Under the pieces are notes generated by a model, which did not search any database, was not told the DNA's origin, and saw only the letters and a program-made list of their open reading frames with translations. 5,782 nt of DNA from Planctomycetota bacterium (GTDB lineage: Bacteria > Planctomycetota > UBA1135 > GCA-002686595), in the NCBI GenBank assembly GCA_022447405.1, contig JAKVCE010000021.1:7122-12903 (forward strand), written 5' to 3'. Below, in pieces: positions 1-5,312 of the stretch (within the stretch, counting starts at the first letter, position 1; the number at the start of each line of letters is the position of its first letter). Position numbers and translations under genes: made by a program.

Positions 1-2
1 CA

Positions 3-27
3 CCGCGCGCGCTGCAAGCGCGCGCGG
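3..27. other. 11-bp perfect GC-rich inverted repeat at the window edge
   Basis: Arms 3-13 and 17-27 are perfectly complementary (alternating C and G, with one T-A pair next to the 3-nt loop). It lies 53 to 77 nt downstream of rplY. It could be the stem of a bidirectional or minus-strand terminator whose T tract would lie outside the window, or a dispersed intergenic repeat. No gene start is visible between it and rplY. Confidence 0.5.
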
Positions 28-51
28 CGTATTGAGCGCTCCCCACCCTCC

Positions 52-75
52 AAAAGGGCACAGGGAGGGCCCCTT
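52..75 (-). terminator. Weak terminator candidate after rplY
   Basis: On the minus strand AAGGG (71-75) can pair with CCCTT (54-58), with one further C-G pair across a one-base bulge, and the second arm runs into a T4 tract (52-55). A competing stem, CCCTCC (64-69) with GGAGGG (46-51), overlaps it. It starts 5 nt past the rplY stop. Short stem and short T tract make this tentative. Confidence 0.25.
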
Positions 76-80
76 GAGGG

Positions 81-740
81 TCAGCCGTCGGAGTCTCCGC
101 CAGCGTCTCCGCCATCGCCACCGGCGTCCTCGGCGTCGTCTCCAGCAGCGGGCTCTGCGCCCTCTTCGCCTTCGGCAGCGGCTGCCGTCGACTCTTCGAC
201 CTCTTCCTTCATACCGGAGATGGTCACGACCTCAGTCTCTCCATCGATCGCCAAGGAGACACCTTCCGGCATCTCGATCTCGGCGGCGGTGAGGTGCGTC
301 CCCTCTTCGAGGCCCTTCACGCTGATCACCAGTCCGTCCGGGATCTTGGAAGGGATGGAGCGGATCGCGATCTGCGAGACCAGGAGGTTCACGACGCCGT
401 TGGCCTGACCCGCGGTGCTCAGCGCAACGACCGACTCGATCTCGACGCCGCGCTGCACGCGGCGGAACTCGACGTGGATGATGTTGTCACCGAACGCGTC
501 CCACTGAAGCTCACGGACGATCGCGGAGGAGAGGTCCCCATCCACATCGATGTCATAGAGGTTGACGTGCTGCCGACGGAACGCGAGGAACTCGCGCTCG
601 TCGATGCTGATGTCGACGTGGGGGCTGTTGCCGTCTGCTTGGAGGCTGGCAGGGATGCGGCCTGCGCTGCGAACCTCACGCGAAGCGCGGGTACCTACCT
701 TCTCACGGCGCTCGGCCGTGAGGATGCTGCTATCGGACAT
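81..740 (-). CDS. rplY: Large ribosomal subunit protein bL25, long Ctc/TL5 form
   Basis: bL25 binds 5S rRNA in the central protuberance of the 50S subunit; the two-domain form is the general stress protein Ctc of Bacillus and TL5 of Thermus. The product has 219 residues. Residues 1 to about 95 form the 5S rRNA-binding domain, with ERREKVGTRASREVRSAG at 10-27 in the RNA-contact region and ELQWDAFGDNIIHVEFRRV at 77-95, the conserved QxD...HVDF segment. The typical PAVxYG turn is divergent here (PASLQADG). Residues 96 to about 187 are the C-terminal beta domain (GQANGVVN, IPSKIPDGL, MPEGV). From about 188 there is a disordered tail of Glu, Ala, Gly and Asp, ending in GGD-type repeats. It lies 101 bp after prs. 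Identity is secure; the tail's role is unknown. Confidence 0.95.
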   Translation of the reverse strand: MSDSSILTAERREKVGTRASREVRSAGRIPASLQADGNSPHVDISIDEREFLAFRRQHVNLYDIDVDGDLSSAIVRELQWDAFGDNIIHVEFRRVQRGVEIESVVALSTAGQANGVVNLLVSQIAIRSIPSKIPDGLVISVKGLEEGTHLTAAEIEMPEGVSLAIDGETEVVTISGMKEEVEESTAAAAEGEEGAEPAAGDDAEDAGGDGGDAGGDSDG

Positions 741-751
741 CGAACTGGGTT

Positions 752-756
752 CTCCT
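752..756 (-). promoter_or_regulatory. rplY ribosome binding site
   Basis: AGGAG on the minus strand lies 11 nt before the ATG at 740, slightly long but acceptable spacing. It supports the chosen start, which also matches the usual N-terminus of bL25. Confidence 0.6.
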
Positions 757-761
757 GATTC

Positions 762-778
762 GCTCTCGACTGGAGAGC
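762..778 (-). other. 6-bp hairpin upstream of the rplY ribosome binding site
   Basis: GCTCTC and GAGAGC (773-778 and 762-767) flank a 5-nt loop. The hairpin ends 5 nt before the AGGAG of rplY. It could be part of an autoregulatory leader for bL25, as several ribosomal proteins bind their own mRNA, but that is speculation from position only. Confidence 0.3.
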
Positions 779-817
779 TTCTTTGACTAGGTGGACTGAC
801 TGAGTTTGTGCGTTGTA

Positions 818-837
818 CGAGCTCCGGAGGGAGCTCG
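818..837 (-). other. 8-bp perfect hairpin just after the prs stop
   Basis: Arms 818-825 and 830-837 are perfectly complementary (CGAGCTCC / GGAGCTCG) around a 4-nt loop, starting 4 nt past the prs stop codon. There is no T tract after it on the minus strand (GTACAACG follows), so it is not a standard intrinsic terminator. It may protect the 3' end of glmU-prs mRNA, mark a processing site, or weaken readthrough into rplY. Confidence 0.45.
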
Positions 838-841
838 GCGC

Positions 842-1813
842 TCAGGCTGTGACCGGCTCCTCTTCCTCGAAGAGCAGGCTAACAGACTTCGCGTCGTGGA
901 TGTTCTTGATCGCCTTGGCGAGCAACGGAGCGACCGAGACGACCTCGATCTTGGACGGCAGGTCCTTTTCCGTGCGCGGAATGGTATCCGAAACGAGCAC
1001 CTTGTCGACCGGAGCCGCCTCTAGGCGCTCTAAAGCGGGTCCACAGAACACAGCGTGACTGACCGCGATGACCACGCTAGATGCCCCGTTCTCCCTGCAA
1101 ATACGGGCTGCCTCGCTGATCGAGCCCCCCGTAGAGATCATGTCATCCACGATGACGACGGGTCTCCCGCTCACATCCCCGATCATGTGCTCCACCGCGA
1201 TCTCGGAGCCCGAGATGCGGCGCTTGTCGACGATCGCGAGGTCTGCGTTGTCCAAGACCTTGGCGTAGCCGCGGGCCATCTTGATGCCCCCGACGTCCGG
1301 GCTGACGATCATCGGGTTCGGCTCGCAGATCTCCCGCAGCCTGCCGATGATCGCGGGCTTGGCGTAGAGGTGGTCCACCGGGATGTCGAAGAAGCCCTGG
1401 ATCTGAGCAGCGTGGAGGTCCAAGGTCACGACCCTGTCGCAGCCCCCACCGGCGAGGGTGTTGGCGACGACCTTCGCGCTGATCGGCACGCGCCCTTCAT
1501 CTTTGCGGTCCTTCCGGGCGTAGCCGTAGTACGGCATGACCGCCGTGATCCTGCCCGCCGACGAGCGCCGCAGGGTGTCCATGATGAGCAGCAGCTCGGC
1601 CCAGTTCTCGTTGACCGGGGGAGAGGTGGACTGGATCACGAAGCAGTCCGTCCCGCGGAGGTCCTCGTTCACCTTGATGTCACACTCCCCATCAGGGAAG
1701 TGATCCACGTGGGCGTCGGCGAGTGATATCCCTAGCTCCTTCGAGATCGACTGCGCGAGCTCCGGGTGGGAGTTCCCTGCGATGAGCTTGATCTCTCCAT
1801 TGAATGCGGCCAT
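842..1813 (-). CDS. prs: Ribose-phosphate pyrophosphokinase (PRPP synthetase)
   Basis: Prs transfers pyrophosphate from ATP to ribose-5-phosphate, making PRPP for purine, pyrimidine, NAD, His and Trp synthesis. The product has 323 residues, close to the usual 310-320 for class I enzymes. Visible motifs are ARKDRKDEGRVPISAK at about 99-114 (ATP/regulatory region), DLHAAQIQGFF at 132-142 with the metal-binding His134, VDKRR at 195-199 with the catalytic-loop Lys197, and the PRPP-binding signature IVDDMISTGG at 221-230. All key residues appear conserved, so it should be active. The C-terminus (SVSLLF) is typical, followed by a short Glu-rich extension. The start has a strong Shine-Dalgarno sequence. 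It sits between glmU and rplY, an order seen in many bacteria; PRPP supply also feeds the UTP that GlmU uses. Confidence 0.97.
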   Translation of the reverse strand: MAAFNGEIKLIAGNSHPELAQSISKELGISLADAHVDHFPDGECDIKVNEDLRGTDCFVIQSTSPPVNENWAELLLIMDTLRRSSAGRITAVMPYYGYARKDRKDEGRVPISAKVVANTLAGGGCDRVVTLDLHAAQIQGFFDIPVDHLYAKPAIIGRLREICEPNPMIVSPDVGGIKMARGYAKVLDNADLAIVDKRRISGSEIAVEHMIGDVSGRPVVIVDDMISTGGSISEAARICRENGASSVVIAVSHAVFCGPALERLEAAPVDKVLVSDTIPRTEKDLPSKIEVVSVAPLLAKAIKNIHDAKSVSLLFEEEEPVTA

Positions 1814-1817
1814 TTCC

Positions 1818-3137
1818 TTACTCCTCAGTGGTGCCTTCTTCGGGGCTCTCGCCCCCTTCCTCTCGTGAGCTCGCGCTCCCTATCTGTCTGGCGGGGACCC
1901 CGACCCAGACCTCTCCGTCACCCACCTCTGCAGAGCGGGTGACGACCGCGCCAGCGCCTGTGGTCGCGCCGGCGCCGATCTCATTGGGGGCGACAACGGT
2001 CGTGCCGCTCCCGACGAAGGCGCCGTCACCGACCACGGTGCGGTGCTTCGCCACGCCATCGTAGTTGGCGAAGATCGTCCCCGCCCCGATGTTCGCGCCC
2101 TTCCCGACGACCGTGTCGCCGAGGTAGGAGAGGTGCTTGGCCTTCGAGCCCTCTCCGATGGTCGACTTCTTGCACTCGGTGAAGTTGCCCACCTGAGCGC
2201 CGTCCTCGAGGGCCGTGCCCACGCGAAGGTGCGTGAAGGGGCCGACCTCGCAGCCAGCGCCGACGCGGACGCCTGCGCGGATCACCGTGCAGGGGAAGAT
2301 CACCGTCTCAGCGCCGATCTCCACGCCGTGATCAATGTAGGTCGTCGCTGGGTCCTCGATGTGGACGCCGTTCGCCAGGTGGCCATCGAGGACCCGCAGC
2401 TGCACACCCCAGCGGACCTCCGCGAGGTCCGCGAGGCTGTTCACGCCGGCCGCCTCTTCAGCGTCCTCGAGCTCGACGACCTCGACGGCGCGACCCTCAG
2501 CCGTGTACATCCCGAGGACATCCGTCAGGTAGCGCTCTCCCTGCGCGTTCTCGTCCCCCACTCTCGCGAGGTAGCTCAAGAGGTCTGCCGCCCCAAAGGC
2601 GTAGACCCCTAGGTTGATCTCCGGGATGCGGCGCTCCTCCTCGCTGGCGTCTCGCTCCTCAACGATCCGCACGAAGGCGTCGTCCTCGTCGCGCACGATC
2701 CGCCCATAGCCCGTCGGGTCTGGCACATAGGCCGAGAGCATGGAGACCGCGTCTCTGCTCCCCTGCGCCGAGAGCAAGGCCTCGAGGCCCTGTGTCCGTA
2801 GGAGCGGTGTGTCTCCGCAGAGGACGAGGACGGGGCCGTCAAAGCCCTCGAGCGCCTCCGAGGCGCACTCGACCGCGTGTCCAGTCCCGAGCTGTTCCTC
2901 TTGCACGACGAAGGAGATCGGCGCGTCGGGGAACTCATCCCTCACCGCAGCCTCGACCTCTTCACGTCCGTGACCCACGACGACGATCACGCGCTCTGGG
3001 TCGAGCGCGAGGGCGGTCTCAAGGACCCACCCGATCATCGGCCGTCCACAGATCGGGTGCAGGACCTTGGGGAGGGCGGAGTGCATCCGCTTTCCTTGGC
3101 CCGCAGCGAGGACGACAACACGTGCTGCTTGTGCCAT
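1818..3137 (-). CDS. glmU: Bifunctional GlmU: UDP-GlcNAc pyrophosphorylase / glucosamine-1-phosphate N-acetyltransferase
   Basis: This cytoplasmic enzyme acetylates glucosamine-1-phosphate and then couples it to UTP, giving UDP-GlcNAc for peptidoglycan and outer-membrane glycolipids. The protein has 439 residues (E. coli has 456). The N-terminal uridyltransferase domain shows LAAGQGKRM at 10-18, PKVLHP at 23-28, QLGTGHA at 82-88, CGD at 107-109 (metal-binding Asp) and INLGVYAF at 174-181. GVN at 231-233 leads into the linker helix. A left-handed beta-helix follows from about residue 260, with KAKHLSYLGD (His335 matching the catalytic His of the acetyltransferase) and NYDG at 358-361. Both active sites look intact. 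The C-terminus ends in a Glu-rich tail. The ATG at 3137 fits the family's N-terminus, but there is no Shine-Dalgarno sequence before it. It is the first gene of glmU-prs-rplY. Confidence 0.97.
   Translation of the reverse strand: MAQAARVVVLAAGQGKRMHSALPKVLHPICGRPMIGWVLETALALDPERVIVVVGHGREEVEAAVRDEFPDAPISFVVQEEQLGTGHAVECASEALEGFDGPVLVLCGDTPLLRTQGLEALLSAQGSRDAVSMLSAYVPDPTGYGRIVRDEDDAFVRIVEERDASEEERRIPEINLGVYAFGAADLLSYLARVGDENAQGERYLTDVLGMYTAEGRAVEVVELEDAEEAAGVNSLADLAEVRWGVQLRVLDGHLANGVHIEDPATTYIDHGVEIGAETVIFPCTVIRAGVRVGAGCEVGPFTHLRVGTALEDGAQVGNFTECKKSTIGEGSKAKHLSYLGDTVVGKGANIGAGTIFANYDGVAKHRTVVGDGAFVGSGTTVVAPNEIGAGATTGAGAVVTRSAEVGDGEVWVGVPARQIGSASSREEGGESPEEGTTEE
1821..1826 (-). promoter_or_regulatory. 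prs ribosome binding site inside the end of glmU
   Basis: GAGGAG on the minus strand encodes the last two Glu codons of glmU, directly before its TAA stop, and lies 7 nt before the prs ATG (1813). The two genes are 4 nt apart, so translation is probably coupled. Confidence 0.75.
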
Positions 3138-3168
3138 GGGGTGTGTGGAGGTGCTTCGATCCAGTCAG

Positions 3169-3219
3169 CCGGGAGGCCAAAGAGGCCCTAGAAAAGCCCA
3201 ATAGGGCTGATCCTCCCGG
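3169..3219 (-). promoter_or_regulatory. Candidate structured glmU leader with mutually exclusive stems
   Basis: Three pairings overlap in the predicted leader. The terminator stem is 3204-3208 with 3195-3199. An alternative 6-bp stem, GCCCTA (3202-3207) with TAGGGC (3185-3190), uses the same first arm and would disrupt the terminator. An outer 8-bp stem, CCGGGAGG (3212-3219) with CCTCCCGG (3169-3176), encloses both. All are perfect on reading the bases. Competing stems in front of a biosynthetic gene are typical of attenuation, but no known ligand-binding fold is recognised and chance pairing in GC-rich DNA is possible. Confidence 0.35.
3191..3208 (-). terminator. Intrinsic-terminator-like hairpin upstream of glmU
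   Basis: On the minus strand AGCCC-TATT-GGGCT (3204-3208 and 3195-3199 as stem arms) is followed directly by TTTTC, counting the last stem T. This is a short GC-rich stem with a tetraloop and a T run, the form of a Rho-independent terminator. It would end transcripts from the ApbE/Gfo/heme-protein block, about 90 nt past the last stop. It also lies downstream of the predicted glmU promoter, so it may act as an attenuator in the glmU leader. The stem has only 5 bp, so termination may be partial. Confidence 0.5.
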
Positions 3220-3244
3220 ACTTTCGTGGGGAGACGAACGAGTG

Positions 3245-3274
3245 GTTGTATTCGCGCGTCCGGGGCCGTGTCAA
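3245..3274 (-). promoter_or_regulatory. Sigma70-like promoter for the glmU-prs-rplY operon
   Basis: On the minus strand a perfect -35 box TTGACA (3269-3274) is followed after 18 bp by TACAAC (3245-3250), a 4/6 match to the -10 consensus. The predicted transcript would begin near 3238, giving a leader of about 100 nt before the glmU ATG. It lies in the only sizeable intergenic gap between the envelope block and the housekeeping operon, which is where a promoter is expected. The -10 box is imperfect and the spacer is one base longer than ideal. Confidence 0.55.
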
Positions 3275-3287
3275 CTGCGCGCGGCCC
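3263..3287 (-). other. GC-rich hairpin just after the heme-protein stop
   Basis: A perfect 6-bp inverted repeat (GGGCCG at 3263-3268 and CGGCCC at 3282-3287) lies 10 nt beyond the stop of the membrane protein. There is no T tract after it on the minus strand, so it is not a classical intrinsic terminator. It might stabilise the 3' end of the upstream transcript. The predicted -35 box of the glmU promoter falls in its loop. Confidence 0.35.
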
Positions 3288-3296
3288 AGAGCTACG

Positions 3297-4049
3297 TCAC
3301 TCCTTCTCCGGCAGCACCAGGTCCAAGAGGATCAGGACGGCCAGGATCGCGTTCGTGAGCGAGAAGAGCATGCCCCCCGCGACGAGCGCCGGCACCCAAG
3401 CTGCCGAGCCACGCGCCAGCCACCAGCCGGCGATGTCCACAGCCAGGGAGACCCCTGCCACGCCGATCACCTTAGAGATGAAGCCGCGGGAGAAGCGCGT
3501 GAGGAGGGCCAAGAGCGCCAGCATCAGCGCCTGCACGCTGAGAGCGAGCGAGTGCGCGTGGGTCGACGCGAGCAGGACCTTCGTGTCTGTGGGCTCGATC
3601 TCACGGGAGAAGGCGAGCTTCTTCACGTCGTCCCAGTACTCGAGCGGCAGCTCTCGCGCCACCACGTCAGAGGCGCTGCGCGCGTGGCACTCGAGGCAGC
3701 TCATGTCGAGGATCTCGACGGGAGCAGAGTCACCGAGGTCGAGGTTGTCATAGTCCTCGCTGATCCGGTCGCTCGCGAGCCAGTCGCTGAGCGTCTTCCG
3801 GTCCGCCTCAGAGAGGCCCTCAGGGTGACCTCGTTCGAGGGCTACGACGAGCGGCGCTGTCGTCCGCACGCCGTGGTAGGCGCCCTCGAGGTCCGTCATG
3901 GAGAGGCCCTCTTCCCCGTCCCTCTTCTCGTGGTGATCCTTCAGGTACGCGCCTGAGGCCAAGAGCCCTCCGAGGAGGACCAAGGTCAGACCTCCGATGC
4001 CGACGCGGGCAGCGACGGGCAGGCGACGCAAGAGGAGTGAGTCAGTCAC
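3297..4049 (-). CDS. Predicted four-helix inner-membrane protein with a single c-type heme motif (CLECH)
   Basis: About 250 residues from the GTG start at 4049 (255 from the TTG at 4064). A basic N-terminus (LLRRLPVAAR) precedes TM1 at about 16-33. A roughly 130-residue soluble segment follows, with CLECH at 118-122, the CXXCH signature for covalent heme c attachment, which requires this segment to be periplasmic. Three further helices lie at about 164-184, 191-209 and 218-245. The loop between the second and third (TRFSRGFISK) is basic, consistent with a cytoplasmic position and with the N-in topology. THAH (163-166) begins TM2; its two His could be heme or metal ligands. The layout (YHG segment, CXXCH, then an HxH-bearing helix) resembles a conserved uncharacterised family of membrane cytochrome-like proteins, as far as I recall. 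It starts 4 nt after the Gfo/Idh/MocA stop and is the last gene of that block. Heme binding is likely; electron partners are unknown. Confidence 0.8.
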   Translation of the reverse strand: MTDSLLLRRLPVAARVGIGGLTLVLLGGLLASGAYLKDHHEKRDGEEGLSMTDLEGAYHGVRTTAPLVVALERGHPEGLSEADRKTLSDWLASDRISEDYDNLDLGDSAPVEILDMSCLECHARSASDVVARELPLEYWDDVKKLAFSREIEPTDTKVLLASTHAHSLALSVQALMLALLALLTRFSRGFISKVIGVAGVSLAVDIAGWWLARGSAAWVPALVAGGMLFSLTNAILAVLILLDLVLPEKE

Positions 4050-4053
4050 GTGA

Positions 4054-5286
4054 TCAACCCTCAAAGAGCGCCGGGTCGATCACGACGCGCTCACCCTTGG
4101 CCACGGCCTGCGCGGCGAGGATGCCGACGACGGTCGCCCGCAGCCCTTCGCTCGCGCTGGTGGCGACATCAGCCCCCTCCGCAGCGCTCTTCACGAAGTC
4201 TGAGATCCCGTAATAGATCGGGGGCTCCGGGAGACCGACGCCCTCCTTCAGCTTGCCCTGAGCGGCGAGCTTCGTCGCATCCGCGATCAGGGTGATCCCC
4301 TCGTCGTTGTGGAAGCTCTGACGGTTGGCGTAGACCTCCCAGCCCTGAGTGGCGGAGTCCGCCTCCTTGAACATCCAGCCGTGCGTCCACGCGAGGCGCA
4401 CCGCCCCCATCGTCCCGAAGATCTCCTCATGAGTGCCGCCGAGTGAGTTTCCTAGGGTCGCCTCGTAGGTCGTCCGCACGCCGCCCGGGTACTCGAGGGT
4501 GCAAGAGATGGTGTCGGCGACCTCTCGGCCATCGTCCCATGCGTTCACGCCCCCAGAACCTGAGACCGCCTCCGGGTAGCGCCCGGTGAACCACTGCAAG
4601 ACGTCGAGCTGCTGAGCCCCGAACTCACCTGCGAGGCCGAGGGAGACCGAGGGGTCAGTCTTCCAGTTGAGAGCCTTCTCGCGGGCGGGGTCGCTTGAGG
4701 GGGTGATCCAGGAGGTCTTCTTGCGGTGCTGCCCGCGCATCGCGATGACATCCCTGATGGCGCCGGCGCGCACGAAGGAGCGCGCGAGCTTGTAGACCGG
4801 GTTCGACCTGCCGAGGAAGCCTGCCTGGAAGACACCTGAGGCATCTCTCGCTGCGCTCGCGATGGCCTGCGCGTCCTCGATGCTGTGGGCGAGGGGCGCC
4901 TCGCAATAGACGTGCTTGCCAGCGGAGAGAGCGTCCGTCGCTGGGCCGACGTGCAGGTGCGTAGGCGTGGCGACGACCACGGCGTCGACCTCGTCAGCCT
5001 CCAACAGCGCGCCGTGGGTGGCGTAGGGCTTCGCGGTCGGCGCACGGCGCGCGCTCGAAGAGAGGCGGCGCTCGTCGGTGTCACAGATGGCCGTCACGCT
5101 GACTCCCTCGATCTTGGCGAGCTCGGCGAGGATCGCTCGACCCTGCCTGCCACATCCGACGAGGCCTACGCGTAGCTCGGCCCCAGAGGGCAGCGCGTAG
5201 AGTGCGCCCAGCTCAGGCTGGATCCAGGTCGCGGCGGCGCCGAGGGCGGCGGTCTTCAGGAAGCTACGTCGGTCAGGAGAGCTCAT
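4054..5286 (-). CDS. Tat-exported Gfo/Idh/MocA-family protein lacking canonical catalytic residues
   Basis: A 410-residue protein. The N-terminus has a twin-arginine signal (RRSFLKT, residues 6-12, followed by an Ala-rich hydrophobic stretch), so it is probably exported folded with its nucleotide cofactor bound. A Rossmann fold follows: GLVGCGRQG at 41-49 (GxGxxG), an acidic end of beta-2 in CDTDE at 68-72, and ATPTHLH at 106-112. The family's EKP motif, whose Lys is catalytic in the dehydrogenases, reads CEAP at 128-131, with Ala130 replacing Lys. In the C-terminal alpha/beta domain the usual DxGxHxxD reads EFGAQQLD at 221-228, so Gln225 sits where the catalytic His is expected. It may be a pseudoenzyme, a binding protein or an enzyme with other chemistry. 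GH109-type glycosidases, another Tat-linked branch, are less likely because their distinctive His-containing motif was not seen. The start fits the signal peptide, but there is no clear Shine-Dalgarno sequence. It sits between ApbE and a heme-motif membrane protein. Family is near certain; substrate unknown. Confidence 0.93.
   Translation of the reverse strand: MSSPDRRSFLKTAALGAAATWIQPELGALYALPSGAELRVGLVGCGRQGRAILAELAKIEGVSVTAICDTDERRLSSSARRAPTAKPYATHGALLEADEVDAVVVATPTHLHVGPATDALSAGKHVYCEAPLAHSIEDAQAIASAARDASGVFQAGFLGRSNPVYKLARSFVRAGAIRDVIAMRGQHRKKTSWITPSSDPAREKALNWKTDPSVSLGLAGEFGAQQLDVLQWFTGRYPEAVSGSGGVNAWDDGREVADTISCTLEYPGGVRTTYEATLGNSLGGTHEEIFGTMGAVRLAWTHGWMFKEADSATQGWEVYANRQSFHNDEGITLIADATKLAAQGKLKEGVGLPEPPIYYGISDFVKSAAEGADVATSASEGLRATVVGILAAQAVAKGERVVIDPALFEG
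4058..4062 (-). promoter_or_regulatory. Ribosome binding site choosing the GTG start of the heme-motif membrane protein
   Basis: On the minus strand GAGGG lies 8 nt before a GTG codon at 4049-4047. It is made of the last sense codons (Glu-Gly) of the upstream Gfo/Idh/MocA gene. A TTG five codons further upstream (4064) would overlap this site and has no Shine-Dalgarno of its own at a proper distance, so GTG is preferred. The arrangement suggests translational coupling. Confidence 0.6.
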
Positions 5287-5312
5287 CGATCAGGTTCGGT
5301 GCGGACTTGGAG

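Noticed and set aside
32..292. Plus-strand Arg-rich open frame opposite the rplY tail
   Set aside because: Its composition is an antisense reflection of the Gly/Asp/Ala-coding repeats; it has no domain or ribosome binding site.
1055..1726. Long plus-strand open frame of 223 codons across prs
   Set aside because: It is antisense to a gene with every Prs motif intact, and its product is a low-complexity mix rich in Asp, Arg, Val and His with no recognisable domain, typical of a GC-rich antisense shadow.
3138..3240. Known riboswitch or glmS-type ribozyme in the glmU leader
   Set aside because: The leader is short and shows no conserved core of these RNAs that I can recognise; only simple competing stems are visible.
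3246..3956. Long plus-strand open frame of 236 codons opposite the heme-motif membrane protein
   Set aside because: The minus-strand product has coherent helices, a CXXCH motif and a ribosome binding site; the plus-strand product is Arg/Glu/Val-rich without domains.
4050..4064. TTG at 4064 as the start of the heme-motif membrane protein
   Set aside because: It would overlap the upstream gene's end and sit on the GAGGG that serves the GTG at 4049 with good spacing.
4054..5286. GH109-type NAD-dependent glycosidase as the specific identity of the Gfo/Idh/MocA protein
   Set aside because: Tat signal and missing EKP lysine are shared, but the GH109-like His-containing segment was not found; only the superfamily can be supported.
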